Shown here piece by piece: positions 37,240 through 49,800 of a DNA stretch of 64,000 nt; the stretch's first letter is position 1; each line of letters begins with the position of its first letter. The DNA is from Cardinalis cardinalis (lineage: Eukaryota > Chordata > Aves > Passeriformes > Cardinalidae): positions 1,346,828 to 1,410,827 of the forward strand of contig JACDOX010000115.1 in assembly GCA_014549065.1 (NCBI GenBank), given 5' to 3'. The notes below the pieces were generated by a model, which made no database searches, had not been told where the DNA came from, and saw only the letters and a program-made list of their open reading frames with translations. The position numbers and the translations under genes were made by a program.

Positions 37240-37900
37240 CNTAAGTCCATGGGACCTAATGAGATTCCTCTGCAGGTCCTGAGGGACCTGAGAGATGGAG
37301 TCACTAAGCCACCATCTGTCATTTTTGAAAAATTGTAGCAGTCAAGTGAAGTCCCTGATGACTGAAGAAAGGGAAATATAACCTCCATTCTTAAAAAGGG
37401 GCATGGCCAGCAGGTCAAAGGAGGTGATTCNCCCCCTCTACTCTGCCCAGACTCCACCTGGAGTGCTGCATCCAGCTCTGGGGTCCCCAGCATAAAAAGG
37501 ACACATAACTGCTGGAGCAAGTCCAGAGGAGCAACACAAAGCTGATGAGAAGACTGGAGCACCTTCCCTCTAAAGACAGGCTGAGAAAGCTGGGGCTGTT
37601 CTGCCTGGAGAAGAGAAGATTGCATGGAGACCTCTTAGCAACTTTCAAGTACCTGAAGGGAGCCTACAGGAAGCCAGACAGAGAGCCTTTATCAGGAACT
37701 GTAGCGATAAGACAAGGAGTAATGGACNCAAATTGAAGAAGGGGAAATTTAGGTTAAATATTAGGGAGAAATTCTTGGCTGTGAGGGGGTGAGACACTGG
37801 ACCAGGTTACTCAGGGAGGCTGTGAACACCTCAGTGATGGCAGGGGGGTTGGGAATAGATGATCTTCAAGGTCGCTTCCAATCCCTTAATATTCTATGAG
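37240..37900 (+). mobile_element. CR1 LINE with reverse-transcriptase segment fused to 3' end
   Basis: The first 160 bases correspond to the start of the CR1 ORF2 reverse-transcriptase domain (frames reading SMGP..., then VPDDW- and PI-L-KG-like remnants). At about 37398-37403 this joins directly to the 'ccagcaggtcaaaggaggtga' block, which lies several hundred codons further on in the family. The remaining sequence follows the ORF2 C-terminus and 3' end, with a second deletion of about 90 bases just before 'atggcaggggggttgg'. Frameshifts, stops and Ns show it is dead. It ends in 'attctatgag'. Confidence 0.93.
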
Positions 37901-39249
37901 TGAAGTAGTTATGTAGCATCNATTGCATAACCATCAGATATTATGGCATCTGTGGGTAGCCTTTATTATTTCCAAATTTTCTTTCTGTATTAAAAAAAAA
38001 ACCAAAACCCAAATTTCATAATCACACATCTTTTCCTCACAGGTGACTTCTCACTGTAGTGACTAACCAGATATACCAACCACCTCAACAGAGATTCTCT
38101 TAAACTGTGGCCCACACTTAACATTTTCAGCATAGTTGCAGCAAGAACCTCCCTTTTATGATTTAGAAACTGAAGTTTTTGGTTGCAATAAATTTCGCAG
38201 TCATTATGTATTTTGTTAAAGGGATTCTTATAAACTGCCCCTGCATCAGGAACACTTTACCAGCAGAGAGCTTCTGGTGGAGATGCCTGGCTCTAATAAA
38301 AATATTCCACTCCTCCAAAGATTATCAGATTAGATGGGAGGCTTTTTCCTTATTTATTTTTCTTCTGGGCAGGCTTAGTACCCAACAACCCAGAAACTCC
38401 TTCAAGGACAATACAAGGCACTCTGAATCATGGATGTCTCAGACACTCTCATGCCTGCAATCCCCTCCCACTGAGGGAATAGTAGAGAAGGGCAAGCAAA
38501 TCNTCCCCCAGCAAAAATGAGTGGTGACAGGAGATGTAAGTTGCTTCCCCCTGCTTTTCTCTCCCTCCATGTCCTCCCTCTGTGTGTGGCTCTGAGGAGG
38601 GTNGTAAAAGGTGCAAGTTGTCGTGGGAGAAGGAGAAGCAGCATTTCTCATAGCTGAATTTTTGCCAGCATGAGCTGTGGTTCATGAACTCAGCCTCTGG
38701 CCTAAGGCTAAGTTCAATTGTGTCTGAAGTCTGATGAAATGCTTTCCACTGCTCTAATACCAATTTCTATTTCAGCTGAGGTTTTTTCCAAGGCAGGAGA
38801 CAATTCCTCTGCCTGACTAAAAAACAGGCTTTGAGCACTGTTTGTAATGTATTAAAAGGGATTTGCTTTGTTAATTTTCACAAATACCAAGTCCATTCTG
38901 CAGGCATATAAAATGTACAGTAAAAAAATGTAATTCATCTAAGGATCACAGAGGTTCTCTTCTTCACATTATGTCCAGTGGAGATGATCAAGATCCTGAA
39001 CTTAAGGATTTTGTAATTCATAATGAAAACCTTGACTGTAAAAACACATTTCTAATACTAAATGGCTCTTTATGAGACAAAAATGTAACAAGATCTAATG
39101 GCTGGGAACTTGGCTAAGACGATACAATTAATTTTAATAATCACTAACTATTGAAAGTAATTAGCTGGTAGATCAAACTACTGAATAATAATAATTTTTT
39201 AAAATCTTAATTTCTGGCTTCATTTAATTGAAAGTACACGTTCCCTTAT
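37901..39249. other. Non-coding interval
   Basis: AT-rich sequence with short poly-A stretches and no recognised gene. Confidence 0.5.
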
Positions 39250-39384
39250 AAGGTGCACAGTAGCTCAAACAGAAGTTACAGGGCTGAAGCAGAAATTACT
39301 CAGAAAAATTCTATGATCTGCATTAAACAGGTCAGGCTGCATGATCTAATAGTCCCTTCTGGCCCTAAATCCTATGAATTATGA
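39250..39384 (+). mobile_element. Ancient CR1-type LINE 3' end
   Basis: The block order 'aaattctatgatctg', 'aacaggtcaggctgcatgat', 'ctaatagtcccttctggccc' and 'cctatgaattatgaat' matches the 3' end of older CR1 lineages common in turtles and crocodilians and present in birds as old relics, rather than the younger avian type nearby. The tail octamer is 'tatgaat' instead of 'attctatg'. The copy is short and diverged. Confidence 0.7.
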
Positions 39385-39906
39385 ATCTAGGGTGCTCTCC
39401 TTGGAGAGTTTGACAATGCTTTGCTGACACAAGGTTATAATCCACTGTCATACTGCAGGCCAACCACGGCATCACCTCAACATCCAAAATCTATGTTTTA
39501 TGGCCATCTCTAAAGGGATAAACTTTACTTATTAGGGTATTAAATATTTCAGAGGAATTGCTGGCAGATCTGATAAGTGGAAAAATTCACTTTTACAAAG
39601 GGAGAACAGGACAGATGTGCACTATGAATGTCCCTGTGCCAAGGACCTCTGTCTGCCCAGCAGGAGCACCATCTACTTCTAGGCTGACATCTTGATGTCA
39701 CCCTAGCAGAGCCACAGAGACCTCAACTAAGGACACACTTTTTCCTCACTGAAAGGGCAAATAACCTGACCATCCATGTACCCCATGTATTATAGGCAGA
39801 ATACAGGGATGAAGACTCTCCTACTTTAGGTACTGCTAAACAAGCAGTACAGCGAGGCAGTGCATGNTCATGTGGACACACTGACACCAATATTAAAACA
39901 CAGACA
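39385..39906. other. Non-coding interval
   Basis: Short unique spacer between two CR1 pieces. No gene is recognised. Confidence 0.5.
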
Positions 39907-40037
39907 CGTGGATGCCCCATCCCTGGAAGTGGTCAAGGCCAGGTTGGACAGGGCTGTGTCCCAGCCCATGGCAGGGGTTGGAAGTACGTTATATTTAAGG
40001 TCNCCTCCAACCCAAACCATTCTATCATTCTATGATA
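39907..40037 (+). mobile_element. CR1 LINE 3' terminal fragment
   Basis: It begins at 'gtggatgccccatccctgga' and ends in 'accattctatcattctatga', so only the last part of the family is present. About 26-30 bases normally found between 'gggct' and 'gtgtccc' are missing, placing a deletion edge next to the 3' palindrome 'cccatggcagggg'. It is a non-coding relic. Confidence 0.93.
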
Positions 40038-43000
40038 ACAAGGAATAAATTTTCAATGGGCAACTTTAAGCTATGCAGGAGCTGCTTATTTTAGTTGCAG
40101 ACTAATGAGACTGCAGGCTGCAATTGCTTCTATGAACTCAGCTCAAACTTTAGAAGACTTCTCTGTCCCGACACAGTAACACAATAAAGACTGATTCCAA
40201 AGCAGCTCGGGTTCAGGAGAAGATACACTTTTGTGTAGCAGGGAGCCCAAGCCAGCCAGCCAACCTGGCAGACACAGATGAGTTCTTCCCTTGGCACCCT
40301 CCCACCACCAGCACAGCAAGGTCCCCCCGTACCCAGGCTCAGCCTATGCTCAGCAGCCTCACAGGTCTGGCTGGATCCAGACCATGCTCCCTGGTACAGC
40401 AGGTCTCCAGGGATTCAGCACAGGGTGGTGAGCCACAATCCAGAGCTTTCCTGGACTTCCTAGTGCTACTGAGGGGAAGGATTCACTTCTGAGGATCAAT
40501 AAAGCCTGGGAAGCCTGAAGATGTCCACTCAAATAGCATTAACGTGCCTGAACCCAAATGCCTCCTCTTTACAGAGGCAAGAAGAGCTTTAGAGGCCTTT
40601 TCCATGTGGCTTATAGACAGAGGAGGGCTGACTGATCATGTACAAACTTTGNTAGTGAAACAAGGGTGGGAACATCAAGGCCTGGAACAATTGTGACTGT
40701 ACAAACCTCTAAGGGAATCAAATCACTGTGGTATCAGAGCTGCTGAAGCAATGTNTGAGAGCAGAGCAGGGGATGACCCCAGAGAGGATCATCCCAGGCT
40801 CCTGCTCTAACAGAAANTGACCAGGCAGCTGCTCATGGCTGTGTGACTTGTGTTAAGCCCCTTGAAGCATCCCTCTGTTGCAATAGTCAAACCACAGGTC
40901 TCTTACACATAAAGCTGCTATAGAATGAGCCTGAATGCTTTTCATAAAAGTCTGATCCAAACCTGCTGGAGAAGATATTGCATTTAATTCTGCAATCAAG
41001 CCTAACAGGTGTTTTTAAATATGCCACTGCATTGCTCAGCATGCCCTTTCTCTCCCTTCACAGTCACATGGCTTTCCTATTGAGTTTTATTTTGACCNAA
41101 GGTAGCATTTTCAGCAGGCACACATCACGTGAACAAACCAGAAATTTAACAGGCTGGTGATTTGCTGCTGCTCTTGTTAAGTCAAACAGAGAGAGCANCC
41201 TTGTCTTCATGAAGCTCTGCTACAAAAACCTCAGCCAGTGAGAAGTTAGGAAGTTGCTGCTCCAGTTAAATTACCCTCAGGTTTGTTTTGAGCCATTCTG
41301 CAATCAAGAAAAAATGAGGAACCAACAGCTTTGCTTCCTGCCTGAGCCTTTTTATCTGCTTTGGCCAAAGACTCTTTGCTTCTGGAAAGCTTGGTCCCAT
41401 TCCTTAGGCTGTGCTAGGGCTTTGTTACAGGATGTACATGGGTATGAGGCAGGTGGGAGCTGTAAGCAGCAGAGCATTGACTGTCTCATCTGGGATAGGG
41501 TTAATGGTACTGAATCATTGTGCTGAGGATCTTAAAGACTTAGGAATATAGATTNAATATAATAATAAAACATATACTGAAAGAAATATCCTTCTTTAAA
41601 TGAGGAATAACCCCACTCCGAGTTCAACAAATGCCTGTGCTTTGTCTTGGTTCCCCTTGCATAGAGTGGGTTCACCAATATTAGTTCAGAGCAATGTGTT
41701 AAACTATGGATTGTGAAAGGCACATCTACCACAATAACGGAGCTCTATAAATAACCTAAAAACACTTGGACAGACACATGTAGCTAAAGGACTTCATACT
41801 TCAGTGGGCAAAACCACAAAATACGAAAATAATTAAATTTGTCCCTCAGAAGCCTTGAAAATAATTGGGTCAAGTTTTCCTATTTCATCCTCTCCTATTT
41901 TATAAGATAATTATGAACAACTCAGTACACCCAGTTTCTGGAAGCAAAATTCCGCACATCCTTCTTTTTCCTTTCTGCTTCCAAAGAAGCAAACAAAAGA
42001 AAGAAAAACTGAGTCTGAGCACAGTTAGGTCTGCAATATGCCACTGGCTTTCTTCCACACAGCTCCCTTTAAGTCAAACCAGCTGATTAGCTCTGAGATG
42101 TCTGTCTCTGTAGAATCTCTCTTCCCAGAGCCAACAAGAAACGGAATTGTGGTTGCCTGAACCAGAACAGTGCTTCTGGGATTTTTTCATACACTCTCCC
42201 TGTGCAGAAGAGTCAACATAATAGTGCAACATGACAAGATGTTGAGCCACAGTGCCAAGACAACTTGCACACTTTGCATTTTTCCTATTAGAGATGCATC
42301 AGTGGTTCTGGACGGGAAGAGAGGGAGAGGGAAAGAGAGAAAATAGTGCAGAGGAGTCAAGTCCAGCTCCAAACGCCTTTGTGTTCTCATTTTTCTTTCA
42401 AGATGAGGTATTACAAGACAGTGATGATTTGTAGACTTCAAGTACTGTAATAAATTTGCCCTTTTATTAAAACTGTTTTCGCAGGAAAACCAAAAACTAA
42501 CATGAAACAACCAACCAAACACCAAAGCCAACAAAAAACCAGGACCAAAAGAAAAAAGGACATAGCATCCTCAAATGCACACTTCATGCTAAGATGAGCA
42601 AACAGAGGAAAAACTAAAAGCAAAACCTTCTTTCCGATCCCTCCTCACAGCTTTTCTGGGAAAACTGCCCCCAGATCACACTACCAAAAAACACATGAGT
42701 TCCATTTCTTTTCTTAATACCAGGAATGAAGAAATATGGGAAGTTTTGAATGCATTTTCCAATTTTCATTTTTATTCTGAACAGAGATCTGATTTTAGGC
42801 TGGTTTGTCCAGACATTTTTGATTTAGGGGAAACAGGGTTNGTGCAGTATCTCTGCACCCTTCCAAACCAGCGCTCTCCCCAGTGCCAGTGNAGGGTGTG
42901 GCAGCAGGCAGAAGTTGGCCTCGTGCTGGAGTTCCCCATCCCTCAGCATCCCTCCAGCTGGGTGCCCACTGGGATGTCCCTGGTTGGGACTCTCAGCCCA

Positions 43001-43601
43001 TCTCTGGCTGCCCCTTTCCAGCCCAGGGTGCTGTGTGGCAGGGAGCCTTTCAGCCACCCCGAGATCCAGTGTACCTGCTCTGGAGCCCAGCGAGTGAGCA
43101 GCAAAGCCTTGCTTGGGTTGTCACCTACAGCAGAGCACCAGGGCCACCACTGACCTCGGGCCCATTCTTGCAGCCCATCCTACACCATGACCTCATCTCA
43201 CAAAGAGCCTGTGGCTCCTCACAGCTCTTGAATCCTTTTAATTTGTAGTGACAGAGAAAGGGGCTCCCCATTGCTGATAGGCCTGTCTCTGTGCTGGAGG
43301 TATGCACATATCTGTTCAGTCATAAGGAGACAGCAGTTCATTTTCAGCCTTTTTCGCTGTAAATGCAGTGATAGATTATGGGGCAGGAGGGTGGTATAAT
43401 TTCTAATGGAAATTACCTTAATTATAAATTAGAAACATTAAGAGGATTACCCTCACAAAGGAAAGTATTATCTCATAATTTTTATNAAAAACTTACTGCT
43501 CTGCTGTTTTAACACAGTCAGTTTAAAACCTCAAGGCTGATAAAAGAGTTCACTCTCAGNGTTCTTTTTTTCAAGTAAGGAGAAGATACTTGGACTGACT
43601 T

Positions 43602-43618
43602 CCCTCCCCACCCCACCC
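43602..43618 (-). other. G-quadruplex motif (minus strand)
   Basis: The plus strand reads ccctccccaccccaccc, giving four G runs of 3, 4, 4 and 3 with one-base loops on the minus strand. This fits the canonical rule for a very stable quadruplex. Confidence 0.8.
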
Positions 43619-44984
43619 TGCTTCTAAAGTGTCTCTAAATTGCATCACAGTGTTACTGATCCNTGAGCTGTCCTGTAGATGTTTGCTCTTAAAGGTCCAC
43701 AAATCCCCACTCTTTNTTAGGTGACAACCTATGCCTAGGGCCCTGGCAGAGATTATTAACTTTACCATTTAGTTGGCTTCCTGACAGAGATTTTTAATCC
43801 TGTGAATTACTTTTAGGAGGACTACATCAAGAATTTCAGAGCTGCTTTATTATCTATGAATCAAGCCTTGGCTGCACATTCNGAACATCATCCCTACTTG
43901 AGAAGAGCAAACATATGTATGTATGGGGATATAACAAATGAGTCTTTCAGACCCATCTTGACAATGAAGTTCATGGATTTATATCCATTCTAAAGATGCA
44001 ATAGAAAAAGGACAGAAGGTCACAAGTTTCCTTCCAATATAAAGCCTGAATTTAGGCCCAGCACAGCTTTGCTCTATGGAACCGTGAGCCTGAAATTTGC
44101 CAGACACCCTCAAGTGACAGAGGGTGTTTTTTCAAGAAAAGGAAAATTAATTGGAGATTTGTTTTTGCAAATATGGCTCAGCAAACAGTTACCTTCTGTT
44201 GAGACTCTGACTCCCGCACTGAACCACTAACATTTCTGCACAGAAACTTTCCTGCAAAAGTAGTTTGTGCTCTGATCAAAATTTAAATATAGAAACTAGG
44301 CAAAGAAGAGCTACTTTTTTAGAAAGAAATCACTTTTCACTTTTCAGCAAAACATTTCCTCTTTGGCCTTGGCTTTCAGTTGAAAGTGCTTTACCAAGGT
44401 ACCTTTTTAAAGATCATAGCACGAACTCTGCAAAGGCTGGCCTTATGGGGAAGGGCAAGGCTCTCCATCAGATTTTCTTTATCCATCCATAGGGTCACAT
44501 CCATAGGACCATTAGACAAGTGCTGCAGACACCTTTGGGGGTGTGGAAGAGAGGGAGGTGCACACCAGATGTGCATCCTCACACCCGTCAGTGCATAAAG
44601 CTCATGGAGAAATAGGCTTGGCAAGCACAGCAAGCTCCTTCCTGCTCGGAAGAGCCCATGCCCTCTCCTTGATGGTGGCAAAATGCCACCTTGGCAGGGC
44701 AGCACTGAGCCCTGAGCACACCAGGGCTGCAGAAACCTCTCCTCAAGGCCACCAGCCAGGCACTGGAGGTCCCTCGATTCCATGGGCATCTGCAACAGAC
44801 ACTGGTGTAGAAAATGGCTGCAAAAGCAGCAATATGCTGACAAAAGGGGGAGAGCAACAGGTATGGGATTTGCCCTTCATGGGCTATGGGAATTCCAGCA
44901 TCTCTTCTGCAGCTCCCAAAAACCTAATAAACCGGGAGGCAGGCATTCACCATGTCGGGAAGCACGTCCTCAGATCACCGTTTG

Positions 44985-45200
44985 GTCATGTTTATACATT
45001 TAGGCTGTATGCAAATCTCGTGGCGAGCTATCAATTATAAATCCTCAAAGGCTTTTGCACTGTTATGATACAGCATGAGAAATGTTGGAGTCGCGGCACA
45101 AGTGTTTTCCGAAGCAAAGGCATACAGCCCGGAGCCAGGAATGAGGTAATTACTTGTACAATAGAAATGTAAATTCAGTAACCTGAAGCGGGGGTGGGGG
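44985..45200. promoter_or_regulatory. Candidate conserved developmental enhancer
   Basis: A 200-base stretch combines an octamer (ATGCAAAT, 45009-45016), homeodomain-type cores (a 'tcaattataa' string at 45031-45040 and TAATTA at 45147-45152), a SOX-type ACAATAG (45158-45164), and about eight CpGs, in CpG-poor surroundings. Clustering of POU, SOX and homeodomain motifs with retained CpGs is typical of vertebrate conserved non-coding elements. There is no open frame of note here beyond chance. Conservation itself cannot be seen from one sequence. Confidence 0.35.
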
Positions 45201-45645
45201 AACACAGAAGCGATACAAGTCCTTACAGAGCCAGGTCCCAGGGGTAAGTCTCAGGCACCAAGAGGCAAGCAGACAGGAGGAAGAGAAAGTTTTTCTATGA
45301 GGGAATACGGCAACCAGAATAGNCACCTTTAAAATCAGAGGAAGAAGTACAAGAATATCCCAGCCCCATTAGCAGCAGCTATTGAACTACTCTAAAAAGC
45401 TAGCTGGTTGAGGGAATAGCCAGAAAAAATAAATGGTTAAAGCTAAGTAAAATATTAATAATTCCTTGATTTTATTAACTTTATTCTAGTATCACATACC
45501 CTCAGGCCTAAGTAAACACCCTTTATCGTTCAGTCTCATCTACTGAAAATGCTGACTGTCGAGAAACATAAAACACAGGGTTTCCAATCCTTCTGGGGTG
45601 GAATCAGAGGATTAGTATGCTTTAACAACAAACAACAGCCGAATT

Positions 45646-45662
45646 AAAAAAAAAAAAAAAAA
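45646..45662. repeat. Poly-A(17)
   Basis: Seventeen consecutive A. Nothing upstream looks like a processed transcript, so it is treated as a homopolymer run. Confidence 0.9.
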
Positions 45663-47331
45663 GTCAACAAACATTCCCGGGATATCACAAACATCCCCAG
45701 AGAGGAGAAAAGCTCCTTCAAGAGCAGCTGGGCATGGGAGCCCCTCTGATGTTCAGAAGGGGGTGGGAAGGACCCTGGGCACAGGGGTGCAGCACAGATC
45801 CATGAGCAGTGCTGGAAGCCTCTCTGCCTCGAGATAAAAGCCACATACCAAACCCCCATACAGAAGGAGCNCAGGACACCTACCTGAAGGAGCCTGAGGC
45901 AGCAGGAAGACCACTGGAAGCATCAGGAAGACCCCAACAATCCCACCTCGGGCTCANCAGGAAAACCCTTATTTCCTAGCTGCTTCCCATCATTCTCCAG
46001 CCCCTCTGTCTAAACAAGTCAGCTGAAACCCATAGCCCAGGGGCACGGCTGTTCAAATGGAGAGGGATAAACCAGCTGTGTTTTGGCCAGACCTGATTAA
46101 AACCCCAGTCCTACAGTCAGCAGTGCGCTGGTGAAAATCAGCTCCACATGCCCACCGTAGGTGCAGCTGTAGGAATTTGCATCCTGCAAGGCTCTGTTGA
46201 ATACATCCTGGCTTCCTTTTCAGTGTCAAAAATAAAGCTTGTTATTTGCTGAGGTTTGGAATAGGGGGTGGGGATGTGACAGTAAGATCCTGAAATGTTT
46301 AAATAAATGGAGGCAGCAGTGTTTTGAAGTACTGCTTGTTCTCCTCGTGCTTTGCCCAACAAAAAGAAAAAAAAAAGGAAAAAAAACTGTGGCCTTGTGA
46401 CTTTTTTATAAAACCCTGCTGCATCAAAAAGTTTGAAATATAAACAGCTGCTTTTACTGACTACATCAGTGCAGCTGGGCTGCCTAATCCTTGGGTAGCA
46501 GTGCTTATAAATACTGCTCAGACAGGCAGGTTAGATCAGATTTTCCCATGAGCTCACCCAGGATGGTTGGCTTTCATGGACAGGCATGCTGTTATCTCGT
46601 TTAGCAGGCAGCGTNTTAACAGCCGGCTTTTGAAAGGCAGCCACAGTTTTCAAAGAGTCAGTCCTGGGGAGGAGGAGAAGGAGGTGGTAGAGGAGAGTAT
46701 CTTTCATCACAAACCTGACACGGGANAAGCTGCGCCTGGATTGATGCCAGGGGAGAATGTATCACTCACTGTCAGGCAGAGCCGGGCCATTTCCAACAGG
46801 CAGCGACCAAGCTGCTGCACAGCCCTGGGCTCTTCCCCATGGGCCCCGGCCTGTTGAGACCCAAGTGCCCCGGGAACATTGGAACCTGGTTTTCCCCGGG
46901 GGGGGTTAAATTGTGGCAGCAAAGGATATGGAGCTAACCTCCTCCCTCTGCATCCCTGAGAGCATCCCAGCACCCTGGTACTCATGGGATGGGATCTTCC
47001 CACTGCAACCCCTTAGCCTAGAAACACCAGTGGGGGAGGACAGAGAGATGGGATGTGGGTATTTCAATGAGGATTGTTCACCTTATCATACAAGCCGGGC
47101 TTTTTAACATGAAAGGGCAGCAATGCTTCCAGTTGGACCTCCTGGCACTGTGGTTCCTGCCCCTCAGGGGTATTTATCCGAACGGCATGGTCACCTCCGT
47201 GAAGGGAGACATGCCCTTAGCTAGAGGAAAGCATCTTGCAAAGAAAGGATTTACTGAAATAAAAACAACAGAATGAAGTAGAAATGATAAAATGAAGCTG
47301 CATTATCAGTAGAGCTTAAACTGTAGGAGGA

Positions 47332-47961
47332 TGAGTAATCAGAGCCCAGCTTTGGATGGCCTGTGCGGCCTGTGCCTGGCAAGAAAGCATTAACCCAAAC
47401 CTCCTCGGCCAAGACACACAGAAAATCACCTTCAGTTCTGCTGCCTTCTTTGAGCTGATCACTACAGAGGTGCTTCAGAGCAGCAAACACAGGGCTGCAG
47501 CCNCAGGGAGAAAGGAATCCGTCAGGAAAGGGGGCAGTCCCACAAGAAGAGCAGATCGAGGAGTGTTTTGAGGAGCACAGCACAAGGCCTGCAATGCCTC
47601 AGCCGCCTCAGCGCCCGCCCTGCGCAGGCCTCGGTCAGGCTCAGGCGCTGCAGGAGCCGCCGCAGCTGCAGGGCAGGAGCTGCCCTTCCTGTCAAAAGCC
47701 ATTCTTAGAAATCTTGCTCTGGGCATTTGGCTGATGTGTCAGGAGAGCCCTGAGGAGACCAGGGAGGTGACATTATTGCTGCCGCGGAAGAAAAGTGCAG
47801 ATAATGAAAACCGTGGCTGTGTCAACAGCGCTACTGAGGAAAGGCTTTTTCCTCTCTATGTTTCTATTTCTTCAAAAAGAGAAGCAAATCTCCAAGTGCT
47901 GTCAAAAGAAAAAGTGTTTTTATGGGAGTCCGCTGAAAAATGCAGCCAACATGAAGCCATC
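47332..47961 (+). CDS. Long open frame with one internal TGA (coding doubtful)
   Basis: One plus-strand frame is open from 47332 to 47961 except for a single TGA at 47569-47571, about 208 sense codons. The second half crosses a small GC- and CpG-rich patch (47584-47700, alanine-rich translation) and then a more ordinary sequence (KAILRNLALGIWLMCQESPE...). A TGA at 47329 and a TAG- or TGA-type stop at 47962 bound it. An opposite-strand frame is also open over the GC patch, which weakens the case. I recognise no family. It could be a decayed gene, a spliced gene whose stop lies in an intron, or chance. Confidence 0.15.
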
Positions 47962-49737
47962 TGAGCTTGCTGGCTCCACTAGAGTTAAACCCAGTGCCTC
48001 CCTCAGTGAAGGATCCTGGGCAAAAGGACCTTCACCCACATTTCCTTGTCTGTCCTTACACTGATCCCAGTGGTGCCATCCCAGCTGAAAAAAAGATGTT
48101 GAAAAAAAGCCACTAGATCTGCACGTGCACTCAGGAGGGGCCAGTGCTCCCTGATGAGGGTCTGAGCTCCGGCTACAGACCCAGCCCAGTGCAGGAGACN
48201 TGCACCCAGCAACCCCACAGGGCAAAGAAGCTCCTTCTTTCCTGAACACAGTCAAGACTGACAGAAAAAAGCCAAAGCTCAGGTCTTCATAGCCCCCTTC
48301 CAAGTTCAAGGAAGTCAGTTGTGAACAGTGGGACAGGGTTAGTTTTGGCCCATTTGGATCACAAAGTGCAGAGGCAAAAACTTCATTTTCCAAAAAAAGG
48401 GTGATCCACCTAAATGATTTCTGCCAGAGGGCATTANTTGGCTTTAATTTCCAATTGCCAGAGGCTGCAGTAAGGGAGGGGAGAGAAGGATGGTCATTAG
48501 GAGGCCGGAGTTATCAGCCTGTGTCCTCAGGAGAAAAGACTTCATCCCTCTCTGCCTCTCTCTCTCAGCCAATTTCATCTGAATTCAAAGGAGTCTCAGA
48601 GGTATAAGTCTCAAAAACAATTGAACTTCCACATGACTGATGAGCCATAGCAGTCTGGGAGAATAAGAGGTCCCAGGGAAAAGCACATGGCCAAGACTGG
48701 GCAGTGGGTCAGCAGTGCCATTTGTCTGGATGGCCCCCACCTGGACACTTGAGGAACACGGCCAGGCAGCCAGGGGAAGGGAGTACAGGCACAGTCTTCC
48801 CAGGTTCCACCAGGTCTTCTGCTCATGNGATATAACTTCAAACAATACAGGATATTGCTCCGGAGAGGGAACAATTTCAAAGTCATTTTCTGTGACTGCT
48901 TTCTTTGACAGGGCGTTTCCATGCTTTAGACAGAGACTCAGCATCAAATTCCTTGGCCGCAGTTTGAAGGAATATTATCTACACTGGAAACAATCTCCCT
49001 GTTTTCAGAGGTGGTGGGGATTTGTCCTGTATGCTGCACGAACACACCATTTCCAGCACAGGGTTAGACACATTCCTGCAGCAAGATCCAGTCAGGGCTG
49101 TAGGCTTCATGCAGCAATATCTGGCAGCTGATCACACTGATCCTTTGAGCCTTAAAATTAATTAATGAAAAACTGAGAGTAAGCTAATCACTTTCAGTTA
49201 TAATGGTTTCATATGATATCAGGATGAATACCTATCAGTTCGACGAGATTACAAGCAAAAAGTGGAGAAGAGATGAAAAACTCCTTCATTTTTGCTTGTG
49301 CATCACAAAGCAAAAAAAANCCCAAACAAAACAAACAGATGCAATCTCTTCTTTCACAGCCCATTATACAGACTCCTGGAAAGAAAATACTCAGCTCCAC
49401 AAGGATCTCCATTAAAAGACAGATTCAGTTCCCGTCACTTCTGACATGAAAGTGCATGCAGAAGTAATGAAGGTTTGCTTTGCTTACGGTTCTCTGTGCA
49501 TGGCTGCTGGTAATTGTTCTTACTGAGCAGTGAGGCATTCTTCTTTGTGGAAAAAATCAATAAATATTTAATTCATAAATGCAATAGAGGTGATGAGCAA
49601 AATATACAACTAATAAAGATAAATGGCTTTCGTACCCATGAAGAAGTCTCATAAAGAGTCAGTGGAAAAAGTGTCCCTGCTGAGCAAAGAGAACAAAATA
49701 AATGGGAGATTATATACTGCAAACACAGCATTGAATT

Positions 49738-49800
49738 TTAAAAAACCAACAAAAACAAACAAAAAGAACAAAACCCAAAAACCCCCCAAAACACAAGAGA
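49738..49800. repeat. A-rich low-complexity (AAAAC-type)
   Basis: Sixty bases made almost only of A with scattered C and occasional G. Similar A/C-rich stretches occur at 27260-27300 and 42485-42550. Confidence 0.7.

Noticed and set aside
44391..45040. Overlapping 150- and 165-codon frames on opposite strands
   Set aside because: Antisense frames open together with no domain or splice support; it is most likely a locally stop-poor stretch.
46890..46912. C4G8 run as a regulatory palindrome
   Set aside because: It is only a short ccccgggg core inside a G run, without further symmetry or motif.
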